DNA from: Brevibacillus laterosporus
GTDB taxonomy: Bacteria; Bacillota; Bacilli; Brevibacillales; Brevibacillaceae
Direction of reading: 5' to 3'
Assembly: GCF_030489605.1 (NCBI RefSeq)
Contig: NZ_JAUKFY010000010.1
Coordinates: forward strand, 112,206 to 176,205
Length of the DNA: 64,000 bases
This document shows positions 27,466-35,381 of the stretch, in pieces. The notes beneath the pieces are model-generated. The model was given only the letters and a program-made list of their open reading frames with translations, ran no database searches and was not told the origin of the DNA. Both the position numbers and the translations under genes were made by a program. Position 1 is the stretch's first letter. Each line of letters begins with the position of its first letter.

Positions 27466-28137
27466 ATGTGGGAGGTTATCGCGATTCTCCTAACACTAGC
27501 TGGTTACATGGTAGCTAAAATGGCATCAAAAAAATATCCGTTTGTGCAGCCGATGATAGCAGCGTCAATTTTAGTGTGGTTAGTGTGGTGGCTCATTAAT
27601 AGCGACTGGAAACTCTATGATAGAGGAGGCTCGTACATTTCTTTCTTTTTAGGGCCGGCAACAGTAGCGTTAGCCATCCCATTGGCAAAACAATTTAAAC
27701 AGGTATTAGAGCTGTGGAAAGCTATTTTAGCTGGCGTCGCTAGCGGATGCATTGTTGCGATTTCTTCATCATGGTTCATGATTTGGATAATGGGAGGAGA
27801 TCAAACCCTGATTCGTAGCATGATTTCTAAATCAGTCACGACTCCTATCTCGGTTGAATTAACCAATACAATCGGAGGAATACCTGCATTAGCAGCTTTA
27901 TTTACAGCGGTAACAGGTATTGTCGGAAGCTTGCTATATCGGCTTGTAATACGTGTGGGACGTATCTCAGATGATTGGGCCATTGGATTAGCAGTAGGAA
28001 CAAGCGCTCATGCAGTCGGTACAGCAGGTATGATGAATCAGAGTCAACGAAAAGCTGCGGCGTCTAGCTTGGCAATGATCTTAGCGGGAATTATTACATC
28101 TATTTATTTTATCCCGATTCAGATGCTGCTTTCTTAA
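27466..28137 (+). CDS. LrgB/CidB family membrane protein
   Basis: A 223-residue protein with about seven membrane segments. SYISFFLGPATVALAIPL (about 57-74), SVTTPISVEL and IGLAVGTSAHAVGTA are the LrgB core motifs. It starts 5 bases after the LrgA-like gene. The pair may transport pyruvate or modulate murein hydrolase export; which role applies is not decided here. No LytST-type sensor pair is in the window. Confidence 0.87.
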   Translation: MWEVIAILLTLAGYMVAKMASKKYPFVQPMIAASILVWLVWWLINSDWKLYDRGGSYISFFLGPATVALAIPLAKQFKQVLELWKAILAGVASGCIVAISSSWFMIWIMGGDQTLIRSMISKSVTTPISVELTNTIGGIPALAALFTAVTGIVGSLLYRLVIRVGRISDDWAIGLAVGTSAHAVGTAGMMNQSQRKAAASSLAMILAGIITSIYFIPIQMLLS

Positions 28138-28259
28138 CTATCGTGCAGTTTATTTATTTTTGACACCTATTGTCCAGAAGAAGCTTTGCTTATAATGGCA
28201 TTAGAACTACCTATGAGTATTTTTACATAGCAATAAATCTTCTTCTTGCGAGGTGTCTA

Positions 28260-28733
28260 ATGGTTATTCGTCACGTTAATCCTTCAGATTATGCAATCGT
28301 ATCGCCCCTTATTAATGAGTGGTGGGGTGGTAGACAGATGGCGGACATGCTACCTAAATTATTTTTTGAGCATTTTACTCATACCAGTTTCATTGCTGAA
28401 AAGAATGGCGAATTGATAGGCTTCTTAATCGGTTTTTTGTCTCAAACTCATGCAGATGAAGCTTATATTCACTTTGTAGGTATACATCCTGAGTATCGGA
28501 GAAATCAACTGGGGAAACGCTTGTATGAGCAATTTTTTCAAAAGGTGTTAGAAAGTAATCGCCATGTTGTGCGTTGCGTAACGTCGCCAGTCAACAAGGC
28601 TTCCATAGCCTATCACCTGAAAATGGAATTTGAAATTGAACAAGGGGATACAAAAGTAGATGGCATCCCTGTTTTTGCTGATTATGATGGAAAAAATGGG
28701 CATCGTGTTTTATTCGTGAAGCGGCTAACCTAA
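28260..28733 (+). CDS. GNAT family N-acetyltransferase
   Basis: A 157-residue acetyltransferase. Motif A, binding acetyl-CoA, is HFVGIHPEYRRNQLGKRLYE near residues 75-95; preceding strands (SFIAEKNGELIGFLIGFLS) fit the GNAT fold. The start ATG at 28260 lies after GCGAGGTG; the upstream frame extension to 28170 lacks a ribosome site. Substrate unknown. Preceded by 120 bases without a terminator, but probably its own unit. Confidence 0.82.
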   Translation: MVIRHVNPSDYAIVSPLINEWWGGRQMADMLPKLFFEHFTHTSFIAEKNGELIGFLIGFLSQTHADEAYIHFVGIHPEYRRNQLGKRLYEQFFQKVLESNRHVVRCVTSPVNKASIAYHLKMEFEIEQGDTKVDGIPVFADYDGKNGHRVLFVKRLT

Positions 28734-28745
28734 TCAAATATCTGA

Positions 28746-28796
28746 AAAAAAGGTAAGTAATTATGCGGGAAAATCCGTTCGTACTTACCTTTTTAT
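28746..28796. terminator. Bidirectional terminator
   Basis: AAAAAGGTAAGTA (28746-28758) pairs with TACTTACCTTTTT (28782-28794). It lies between convergent genes and has T runs on both strands. Confidence 0.8.
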
Positions 28797-28833
28797 TTTG
28801 ATTTTACTGGCAAAAAGGGTGGGAAGACAACGC

Positions 28834-29766
28834 TTATTTGTGTTCTGGGATTAACCACTGAATTCCTTTGGCTATGCTAGAAGCGAAGGGGAGAGCAATC
28901 ACGGAGCATAATAAGTTAAAAATTGTTTGAGCATGGGCAATTTGCATAGAAGGATTGGTTGTCAATAATCCTGCTAAATAAGCTAGCATCGAAACAAACG
29001 GCAGGAAAACAAGTCCCCCGACTACATTAAATAGTGTGTGGCACCAAGCAACTTGCTTAGAAGCGGTGTTTGTACCGATGCTAGCAATGATGGCGGTAAT
29101 ACAGGTACCTATGTTACCACCTAATACGATGGAAATAGCTGTGTCCATGGAAAAGACTCCGTAGGATATTAATGTCATGGTAATGGCTGTTGTAGCAGCG
29201 CTGCTGTGAACCAGGGCTGAAAAGACCGTCCCAGTCAAAAGACCAATCCAAAGGGAGTGCTTGCTTTCAAGAAATAAGGTTCGGAACGTTTGTGAGTTTT
29301 CTAAAGGCTTGGCAATGACTTGCATCGTATCAATCCCTAGGAATATAAGGCCAAATCCCCCAATAATTAGTCCTATTGCTTTTGATCTACGCTTGGGCTG
29401 CAACCACATAGCCACTCCGATCAATAGCATAGGAACGGCAAAATCCTCGAGATGTAGAGCAATTAATTCTGTTGTAATAGTAGAACCTACATTGGTACCT
29501 AAAATTATTCCAATAGTCTGTGTGAAGCCAATAATGCCTGCTTGCGTCAGCCCGATTGTTAAGACCGTAACAGCCGTGGAGCTTTGCAAAACAAAGGTAG
29601 AAAAAAGACCAGAAAAAAAACTATGTGTTGTTGAACGGGTAAAACGTGTTATAATCAGTTCCATTCGCTGTCCTGCTAATTGATTGAAGCCAATTCGCAT
29701 AGCGTACAGTCCAAGCAAAAAGAAACTGAGACCCATGAAAAACGGCAACAAGATGTAATATAACAT
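28834..29766 (-). CDS. Na+/phosphate cotransporter II family protein (YqeW-like)
   Basis: A protein of about 310 residues with eight or more membrane segments and the two inverted PNaS repeats of the family: QSSTAVTVLTIGL with GTNVGSTITTE in the first half, HSSAATTAITMTL with GGNIGTCITA in the second. The QSS motif binds sodium and phosphate. It lacks the C-terminal PhoU-like domain some homologues have. B. subtilis has yqeW right after mtaB; here it is reversed and displaced. I chose the ATG at 29766 behind GGGGGGAA; an ATG at 29787 is an alternative. Confidence 0.87.
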   Translation of the reverse strand: MLYYILLPFFMGLSFFLLGLYAMRIGFNQLAGQRMELIITRFTRSTTHSFFSGLFSTFVLQSSTAVTVLTIGLTQAGIIGFTQTIGIILGTNVGSTITTELIALHLEDFAVPMLLIGVAMWLQPKRRSKAIGLIIGGFGLIFLGIDTMQVIAKPLENSQTFRTLFLESKHSLWIGLLTGTVFSALVHSSAATTAITMTLISYGVFSMDTAISIVLGGNIGTCITAIIASIGTNTASKQVAWCHTLFNVVGGLVFLPFVSMLAYLAGLLTTNPSMQIAHAQTIFNLLCSVIALPFASSIAKGIQWLIPEHK

Positions 29767-29851
29767 GGACAATTCAATTCCCCCCATGAAGGTACCTTAT
29801 AAATACGCTATGCTTGTACAGAGACAAGCATGACTAGGAGGATATAGAGAA

Positions 29852-31210
29852 GTGACGAAAGTATTATTGCAACGAAATCGTAAAAAGCGTTTGGAAGCAG
29901 GCCATCCTTGGGTGTTTCAATCCGAAGTATTGGAGATTCAGGGAGATTTTCAAGCTGGGGATATCGTAGAAATTTGTAATCATCAAGGACATTTTTTAGC
30001 AAAAGGCTATATTAACCCTGATTCCCAGATGATTGTGCGTGTAATGAGCTATAATCCAAAAGAAGAGATTGATTATGACTTTTTTGTCCGCCGGTTCCGC
30101 GAGGCAAAAGAAACACGTGAACGCTTTGTAGACAATCCTAGAGCTTGTCGTGTCATATATGGAGAGGCAGATTTTTTACCGGGTCTTATTGTTGACCGTT
30201 ATAACGATGTTCTGGTTATGCAAGTCCTATCACTGGGAATGGATATCCGTCTTGATATGATTAAAATGGCTTTGATAGAAGTATTTGAGCCAGCCGGCAT
30301 TTATTTGCGCAACGATGTGCCTGTGCGAGAACTGGAAGGCTTGGAACAAGGAAAAGGTGTTTTGTATGGAGAATGCCCGGCTGAGATTGAGATCGAGGAA
30401 AACGGTTTGAAATATGTCGTGGATATTGTGGAAGGGCAGAAAACAGGTTTTTTCTACGATCAGCGTGAAAACCGAGCAGCTGTTGCTCCGTTAATGACCG
30501 GTTGGGGAGAAAAACATGGTATCAAGGTTTTACCAATAGGTGAAGATGATGAGCCAATCTTCGACAAAAAAGGTAAAAAACGCGACGTGTTACCAAAACT
30601 GGATGAAGCCGGTCAGCCAATCCAACGCCCAGTAGATCGACGGGGTAAAGTGGTGAAAAATCCATTCTGGGATGGAGCAGAAGTATTGGAGTGCTTTACA
30701 CATACGGGCTCCTTTACTCTAAATGCTTGCAAGCACGGTGCAAAGAAGGTAACAGCACTCGACATCTCGGAGCATGCTATCCAAACAGCAAAGCGGAATG
30801 TAGGGCTTAATGGATATTTACACCGAGTTGATTTTGTGGTGGCAAATGCCTTTGATTATCTGCGCGAAAATGTGGAAGCGGGTAAGAATTGGGACGTTGT
30901 CATCCTAGATCCTCCTGCCTTCGCAAAATCTCGTGGTGCGGTAAAAGGTGCTTGCCGTGGTTACAAGGATATTAATCTGCATGGCATGAAACTAGTACGC
31001 CCAGGGGGATACTTAGTAACAGCATCATGCTCGTATCATATGTCACCAGATTTATTTCTGGAAACCATTCAGCAAGCAGCATATGATGCGAAAAAGATTT
31101 TACGTTTAATAGAATGGCGTGGAGCCGGCAAAGACCATCCACAAATTAGTGGAGCGGATGAAGGTCACTATTTAAAATTTGCGATTTTTGAAGTAAGAGA
31201 CCGTAAATAA
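29852..31210 (+). CDS. RlmI-like class I rRNA methyltransferase with an internal insertion
   Basis: A 452-residue SAM-dependent methyltransferase. N-terminal PUA domain (HPWVFQSEVLEIQG onwards, residues 1-75), central RlmI domain with GEADFLPGLIVDRYND, and a Rossmann domain with motif IV DPPAFAKSR. Homologues methylate m5C in 23S rRNA (E. coli RlmI, C1962). Between TGFFYDQRENR (about 198-208) and VLECFTHTGSF (278-288) there are about 55 additional residues (217-274) rich in Asp, Lys and Pro; in the usual family member these segments are close together. GTG start after AGGAGG. Confidence 0.88.
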   Translation: MTKVLLQRNRKKRLEAGHPWVFQSEVLEIQGDFQAGDIVEICNHQGHFLAKGYINPDSQMIVRVMSYNPKEEIDYDFFVRRFREAKETRERFVDNPRACRVIYGEADFLPGLIVDRYNDVLVMQVLSLGMDIRLDMIKMALIEVFEPAGIYLRNDVPVRELEGLEQGKGVLYGECPAEIEIEENGLKYVVDIVEGQKTGFFYDQRENRAAVAPLMTGWGEKHGIKVLPIGEDDEPIFDKKGKKRDVLPKLDEAGQPIQRPVDRRGKVVKNPFWDGAEVLECFTHTGSFTLNACKHGAKKVTALDISEHAIQTAKRNVGLNGYLHRVDFVVANAFDYLRENVEAGKNWDVVILDPPAFAKSRGAVKGACRGYKDINLHGMKLVRPGGYLVTASCSYHMSPDLFLETIQQAAYDAKKILRLIEWRGAGKDHPQISGADEGHYLKFAIFEVRDRK

Positions 31211-31244
31211 GAGAAGCAACTCAGGCTTTTGTAAAGAAAACACG

Positions 31245-31290
31245 AAGCATCCTCTCACTAATTAAATGAAGTGAAAAGGGTGCTTTTTTA
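31245..31290 (+). terminator. Terminator of the RlmI-like gene
   Basis: AAGCATCC (31245-31252) pairs with GGGTGCTT (31278-31285, one G-T pair), extended by TCTCAC/GTGA, and followed by a T run. Confidence 0.7.
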
Positions 31291-31421
31291 CTTACACTCG
31301 CCTCTGGAAGTTGGGAATTAAAGGGAGTCTAAAGGTGATTAATAGTCATTTTTGCTTTTCTCTTGTCTCTTCAGGATGTTTCATTGAGGCTTCGTAACAA
31401 GTACTTGAAACCCTTTCTATT

Positions 31422-32024
31422 TTACCTTGTTGGACTATCCAAGAATTGTTCAACGTCTTCACCTGCTAACGTTGCAGCAACCTCCTGATAGTGACTGGAA
31501 TATGGATTGCTAAAGCCGTGAAGGGCTGGATACTGCTTTAAGATAACCTCTGGGGTTCTGGCCAGTGTTTGCAATAAAGCAGAGAGATCAAATGCAGGCT
31601 CAGACTGTCCGTAAAGGAGAAGAATAGGGACTCTGGGAGTGATGTTCGTATATTGACGGATACGGGAACCGTAGTAACCAACGATACGATCGCATAAGCC
31701 TGTGTACCCTGCTAGTAACCAAGCGACTGTAGCGCCAACGCTGAAGCCCATCACAACAATTTGTTGATATAAAGGACGCTGATTTTGTAGTACTTCAGCT
31801 ACTTGCCTGGAGGCTTGCTCAAAGCCAATAGACATAAAACATTGGTAAGCTTGCTCTTTTTCCTTTTGTAGAAAAAAAGGTGTTTCTTTGTACCAGGAGA
31901 AGCAGACCACATCCCACGATTGATTGGCATACTGTCGGCAAACATCAAGCATGTGCTGATTAAGCCCATATATCTCAGGTAAAATTACAAGTAATCTTTT
32001 TTCGCCGCTACGCAAGTAATACAT
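31422..32024 (-). CDS. Dienelactone hydrolase-like alpha/beta hydrolase
   Basis: A protein of about 200 residues. LLVILPEIYGLNQHMLDVCR at the start is typical of the dienelactone hydrolase family; the nucleophile elbow is GFSVGA (serine instead of the family's usual cysteine) near residue 90, and a histidine in ALHGFSNPYS near the end completes the likely triad. Cytoplasmic, no signal peptide. The ATG at 32024 has AGAAGG upstream; an ATG at 32051 has no ribosome site. Substrate unknown. Confidence 0.75.
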   Translation of the reverse strand: MYYLRSGEKRLLVILPEIYGLNQHMLDVCRQYANQSWDVVCFSWYKETPFFLQKEKEQAYQCFMSIGFEQASRQVAEVLQNQRPLYQQIVVMGFSVGATVAWLLAGYTGLCDRIVGYYGSRIRQYTNITPRVPILLLYGQSEPAFDLSALLQTLARTPEVILKQYPALHGFSNPYSSHYQEVAATLAGEDVEQFLDSPTR

Positions 32025-32051
32025 AAGGACATAGCCTTCTTTCTCATCCAA

Positions 32052-32670
32052 ATAATTTTGTTCATCATATCAAACGTAATATTATTCTGACAACAAGATT
32101 TATCTATAGGTTTTTGATGTATAATTTGTCATGGTATTTACTGGTTCTTTGCTACACGTGATTGTCTAGAACGTTGTATTTTTATTGAAAGGGAGCAAAA
32201 TGGCACAAATTCGATGATGACCTGTGCAGGCATCTGATTTAAATACATTTTGTTGACTATCCCATTTACTATTCCTTTTTGCCCTGGAAGAATTGTAGCA
32301 GACTCAGCTATAAGTACTCAGAGCTGTATCTTTACTTTTTCTGTTAACGCACAATAATACGTTAGAACCAGGCTACTATAATTCATCTTAATTCATACAG
32401 GTAACATGATGGTGACGTACCCAATTCAACTCTCATTTTACTGGTGAGTACAAGATTTATAGATGAGTAGTACCAAGGTTAGTAACTATCTTAGCTAGTA
32501 AAGATTTGTGAGTCTTCTTAGAATTAACCTCATTCACCCTTGTCAGCCACAGTAACATTTTGTATGCTGAGAAAGGAAAATATGCGGCAAAAGCACTTTT
32601 TAGGCTGTGAGCATATGAATAAGAATTAAGCGAATCAGCCGTGTCGAACAGAAGGGAAAGGGGCATATAC
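32052..32670. other. Intergenic region upstream of ddl
   Basis: Holds the divergent control regions of the hydrolase and ddl genes. No gene with a ribosome site and reasonable length was found; one site GGGAG at about 32192 precedes an ATG that is followed by a stop after five codons. A -10-like TATAAT lies near 32120, without a clear -35. Confidence 0.4.
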
Positions 32671-33819
32671 ATGGGAAACAAAATCCGATTGGGCATTATT
32701 TACGGAGGAAAGACATCTGAGCATGAGGTATCGCTCTTAACGGCCCTTTCTATTATGAAGGCAGTAGATAAAAATAAATATGAAGTACAACCAATCTATG
32801 TACAAATGGATGGGACCTGGTTAAAAGGAGGACCTATCGCAGATCAAGCCCTTGAAAGTGTAAATGTGTTACGCTTAGATGGGGGAGTATCTTCTGGTAA
32901 TAATGACAATGATCAAGAGAAGCAAGGGCAAATAACTCACGTGGGTAACCAATCACTAGTAGGCAAGCCAGCTAATGTGATGTCCATTCATCAGGAAGTA
33001 GATGTTATTTTTCCAGTGATTCATGGACCAAATGGTGAGGATGGTACCGTACAGGGTTTATTAGAATTAGCAGGTATTCCTTATGTAGGCACAGGAGTTA
33101 TGGCATCTGCAGTGGGCATGGATAAATTGATGATGAAAAATGTTTTCGCCCAAGCAGGTCTTGATCAAGTTCAATACATGGGCTTCTTGCGTTCTCAAAT
33201 CGAGCGTGATGTAGATAGTGTTATGAACCAGATTGAACAAAAGCTAGGCTATCCTTGTTTTGTAAAGCCAGCCAACATGGGGTCTAGCGTTGGAATTACT
33301 AAAGCTAAAGACCGAGACGATTTGCGTGGGGCTTTGGAACTTGCTTGCAAATTTGATCGTCGTATTATTGTTGAAGAATTCATAAAAGCCCGTGAAGTAG
33401 AAATTGGTGTATTAGGAAATGAAGAATTATGCACCTCCGTTATTGGCGAAGTTATTGCAGCGAAAGAATTTTACGATTATGAAGCGAAATATAAAGGTGG
33501 AGGCACTGATCTCAAAATCCCAGCTGATCTACCACAGCAAGTAGCCGATCGTATTGCTGAGATGGCAAAAACAGCATTTCAGGCATTGGATGGCTCCGGT
33601 TTATCACGTGTTGATTTCTTCTATGATGAGGAAAATGACCGTGTAGTAATTAATGAGGTTAATACGATGCCAGGCTTTACTCCATTTAGCATGTATCCAA
33701 TGTTATTTGCAGAAGCAGGCATTCCGTATGCTGAACTAATCGATCGACTTGTCCAGCTAGGGTTAGAGCGTTATGAAGAAAAACAAAGAAATATTGTAGC
33801 AGCTGAAGAGCTAGAATAG
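32671..33819 (+). CDS. ddl: D-alanine--D-alanine ligase
   Basis: A 382-residue ATP-grasp ligase making the D-Ala-D-Ala dipeptide of peptidoglycan. Motifs: IIYGGKTSEHEVSLLTA at the N-terminus, HGPNGEDGTVQGLLELAGIP in the centre, CFVKPANMGSSVGITKA for ATP binding and NEVNTMPGFTPFSMYP for magnesium. The YEAKY segment in the omega loop is the D-Ala type, not the D-lactate type, so it does not suggest vancomycin resistance. Start ATG 32671 after AAGGGAAAGGGG. In Bacillus the gene is usually followed by murF on the same strand. Confidence 0.95.
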   Translation: MGNKIRLGIIYGGKTSEHEVSLLTALSIMKAVDKNKYEVQPIYVQMDGTWLKGGPIADQALESVNVLRLDGGVSSGNNDNDQEKQGQITHVGNQSLVGKPANVMSIHQEVDVIFPVIHGPNGEDGTVQGLLELAGIPYVGTGVMASAVGMDKLMMKNVFAQAGLDQVQYMGFLRSQIERDVDSVMNQIEQKLGYPCFVKPANMGSSVGITKAKDRDDLRGALELACKFDRRIIVEEFIKAREVEIGVLGNEELCTSVIGEVIAAKEFYDYEAKYKGGGTDLKIPADLPQQVADRIAEMAKTAFQALDGSGLSRVDFFYDEENDRVVINEVNTMPGFTPFSMYPMLFAEAGIPYAELIDRLVQLGLERYEEKQRNIVAAEELE

Positions 33820-33825
33820 AGTGGG

Positions 33826-33852
33826 AGCCTTCTCGTTTGGGAAGGCTTTTTT
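33826..33852 (+). terminator. Terminator of ddl
   Basis: AGCCTTC (33826-33832) pairs with GAAGGCT (33841-33847), followed by six Ts. Confidence 0.75.
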
Positions 33853-33908
33853 ACGTCCTATAAGTAATAATAGCGATGCCTGCAATTTTACTCTAATTGA
33901 ATTTTACC

Positions 33909-34691
33909 CTAAGTAGCATAATGTCCAAATTTTTTGCCATCTATTTTTTTGTTCATCGTTTTTAGGATAGCCAGGATATCTTGTGTTTGGTTTTCTTCAA
34001 TACGCTGCAGCAGATGTGTATGATCAGTTTGGACAGCTTTTACATTATGAAGTTCGTTCTTAATAATACTCAAATTATTTTTGATGCCATATGATTCAGA
34101 TTTGATCGTATCTAAATCTTTTTTGATACCACTTGATTCAGATTTGATCGTATCTAAATCTTTTTTGATACCACTTGATTCAGATTTGATCGTATCTAAA
34201 TCTTTTTTGATACCACTTGATTCAGATTTGATCGTATCTAAATCTTTTTTAATGCCATTTGATTCAGATTTGATCACATCTATGTCTTTTTTGATACCAT
34301 ATGATTCAGATTTAATTGCGTCTAATTCTTTTTTTATACCATATGATTCAGATTTGATCGCGTCTAAATCTTTTTTAATACCACTTGATTCAGATTTAAT
34401 TGAATCTAAATCTTTTTTGATGCCACTTGATTCGGTTTTAATCGCAACTATTTCTTTTTTGATACTATATGATTTGGATTTTAACCAGTCTATATCTTTT
34501 TTAATAAAGCTTGAATCTTGTTTTACAATGTTTAATTCTGTTTCGATACTACTCACTTTTGAATTAATCCCACTGACCTCTTTTTTTATCTCCTTAGTTT
34601 CTATCTGGGTAGCCTTAATATCATGGTTCATACTGTCCAGTTTAGCATTAATTCCTTGTAAAGCCTCCATTACTGATATATGAAATTCCAT
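33909..34691 (-). CDS. Coiled-coil protein built of 14-residue repeats
   Basis: About 260 residues; I do not recognise the family. Residues 45-215 consist of about twelve units of 14 residues, consensus IKKDLDTIKSESSG. Isoleucines at positions 1 and 8 and leucine at 5 fit heptad d and a positions, with serine at every second a position, so a long parallel coiled coil is expected. No signal peptide or membrane segment. The C-terminal part (DHTHLLQRIEENQTQDILAI) is a normal amphipathic helix. Start ATG at 34691 is eight bases after TAGGGGGG. Function unknown; such rods occur in scaffold or phage-tail proteins, but nothing nearby supports either. Confidence 0.8.
   Translation of the reverse strand: MEFHISVMEALQGINAKLDSMNHDIKATQIETKEIKKEVSGINSKVSSIETELNIVKQDSSFIKKDIDWLKSKSYSIKKEIVAIKTESSGIKKDLDSIKSESSGIKKDLDAIKSESYGIKKELDAIKSESYGIKKDIDVIKSESNGIKKDLDTIKSESSGIKKDLDTIKSESSGIKKDLDTIKSESSGIKKDLDTIKSESYGIKNNLSIIKNELHNVKAVQTDHTHLLQRIEENQTQDILAILKTMNKKIDGKKFGHYAT
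34051..34554. repeat. Tandem array of twelve 42-bp units
   Basis: Twelve in-phase 42-bp units inside the coiled-coil gene. Units starting at 34093, 34135 and 34177 are identical and the one at 34219 differs only at its end; divergence increases towards both ends. This points to recent expansion by slippage or recombination, so copy number may vary between strains. It is a coding repeat, not a CRISPR: there are no spacers. Confidence 0.92.
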
Positions 34692-34842
34692 GCTCATCCC
34701 CCCTAAGTTTGATTCTAACATACAATATGTTAAGGGGTGCCTGCAAAAAAAAAAACGAGTAAAAAGCGTGATTTTCCTATTTTTTAGATGTTTCGGTTGA
34801 TAAACTTTATTCCAATTACCGTCTTTTTAAAAGGATATAAAA

Positions 34843-34870
34843 AAAGCCTTCTTTAACACAAGAAGGCTTT
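34843..34870 (-). terminator. Terminator of the small Cys/Ser-rich membrane protein gene
   Basis: AAAGCCTTCTT (34843-34853) and AAGAAGGCTTT (34860-34870) form an 11-bp stem; on the minus strand a T run follows. Confidence 0.8.
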
Positions 34871-34943
34871 ATCGATCACTCTTATGTTTGAGGGATTTTA
34901 TCCTAGCAGGTGTGATTCACAGATTTATTACAATCTCCTTGAT

Positions 34944-35171
34944 TTAATCTGATCCGCAACCTCCAGAATCACTACTTCCGGAGTCACTACAGCTGTCCCA
35001 ACTAGATGATACATCCCCGCAACCTGATTGAGTATCATTGTGAGGCAAATATGTGGAAGAGCTAGTTGAAAACGAATGATGATCTGTAGATCGTGAATGG
35101 GAGTGTCTGAGTTTTAGCAAGAGGGGGACAATGATTAAGAGTAGCATGATAAATATAATAATATCAAACAA
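34944..35171 (-). CDS. Small membrane protein with Ser/Gly/Cys-rich tail
   Basis: 75 residues. Residues 1-20 are a single membrane segment (FIMLLLIIVPLLL) followed by a basic KLRHSHSR stretch, then a Ser-rich region and the tail SCSDSGSSDSGGCGSD with three cysteines in the last third. The start is TTG at 35171 with the ideal site GGAGGT seven bases upstream, and a terminator follows, so the gene is well supported. The cytoplasmic or surface position of the tail depends on topology; positive charges after the segment suggest it stays inside. I do not recognise the family. Confidence 0.7.
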   Translation of the reverse strand: MFDIIIFIMLLLIIVPLLLKLRHSHSRSTDHHSFSTSSSTYLPHNDTQSGCGDVSSSWDSCSDSGSSDSGGCGSD

Positions 35172-35289
35172 ATTATTTACCTCCGATCATCTATACTGAG
35201 GGTTGAGATTTTTTTCCTCACTAAGTATAACGTTTGTTTAGGAGGGAAGTTTCAGATAATGATTAGCTATCCAAGGATTAAAAATAAAA

Positions 35290-35318
35290 AGCACCTCTTC
35301 CGGCAATAAATAAGGTGC
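35290..35318 (-). terminator. Terminator of murF
   Basis: On the minus strand GGCACCT and AGGTGCT flank an internal loop and are followed by a TTTTTATTTTT run (35281-35290). Confidence 0.65.
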
Positions 35319-35381
35319 CAAAAGAAATGCTTTGCTCAACTAACTCGAACAACACGTAGGATAAATTAAGACTTAAAAAGC

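Noticed and set aside
32671..33819. D-Ala-D-Lac (vancomycin-resistance) ligase
   Set aside because: The omega-loop YEAKY segment and overall sequence are those of a normal D-Ala-D-Ala ligase, and no vanH/vanX genes are adjacent.
34051..34554. CRISPR array
   Set aside because: The repeats are contiguous 42-bp coding units with no spacers and no cas genes nearby.
34081..34683. 200-residue open frame antisense to the repeat gene
   Set aside because: It is open only because the 42-bp repeats lack stops on the other strand; no ribosome site and an artificial-looking repetitive product.
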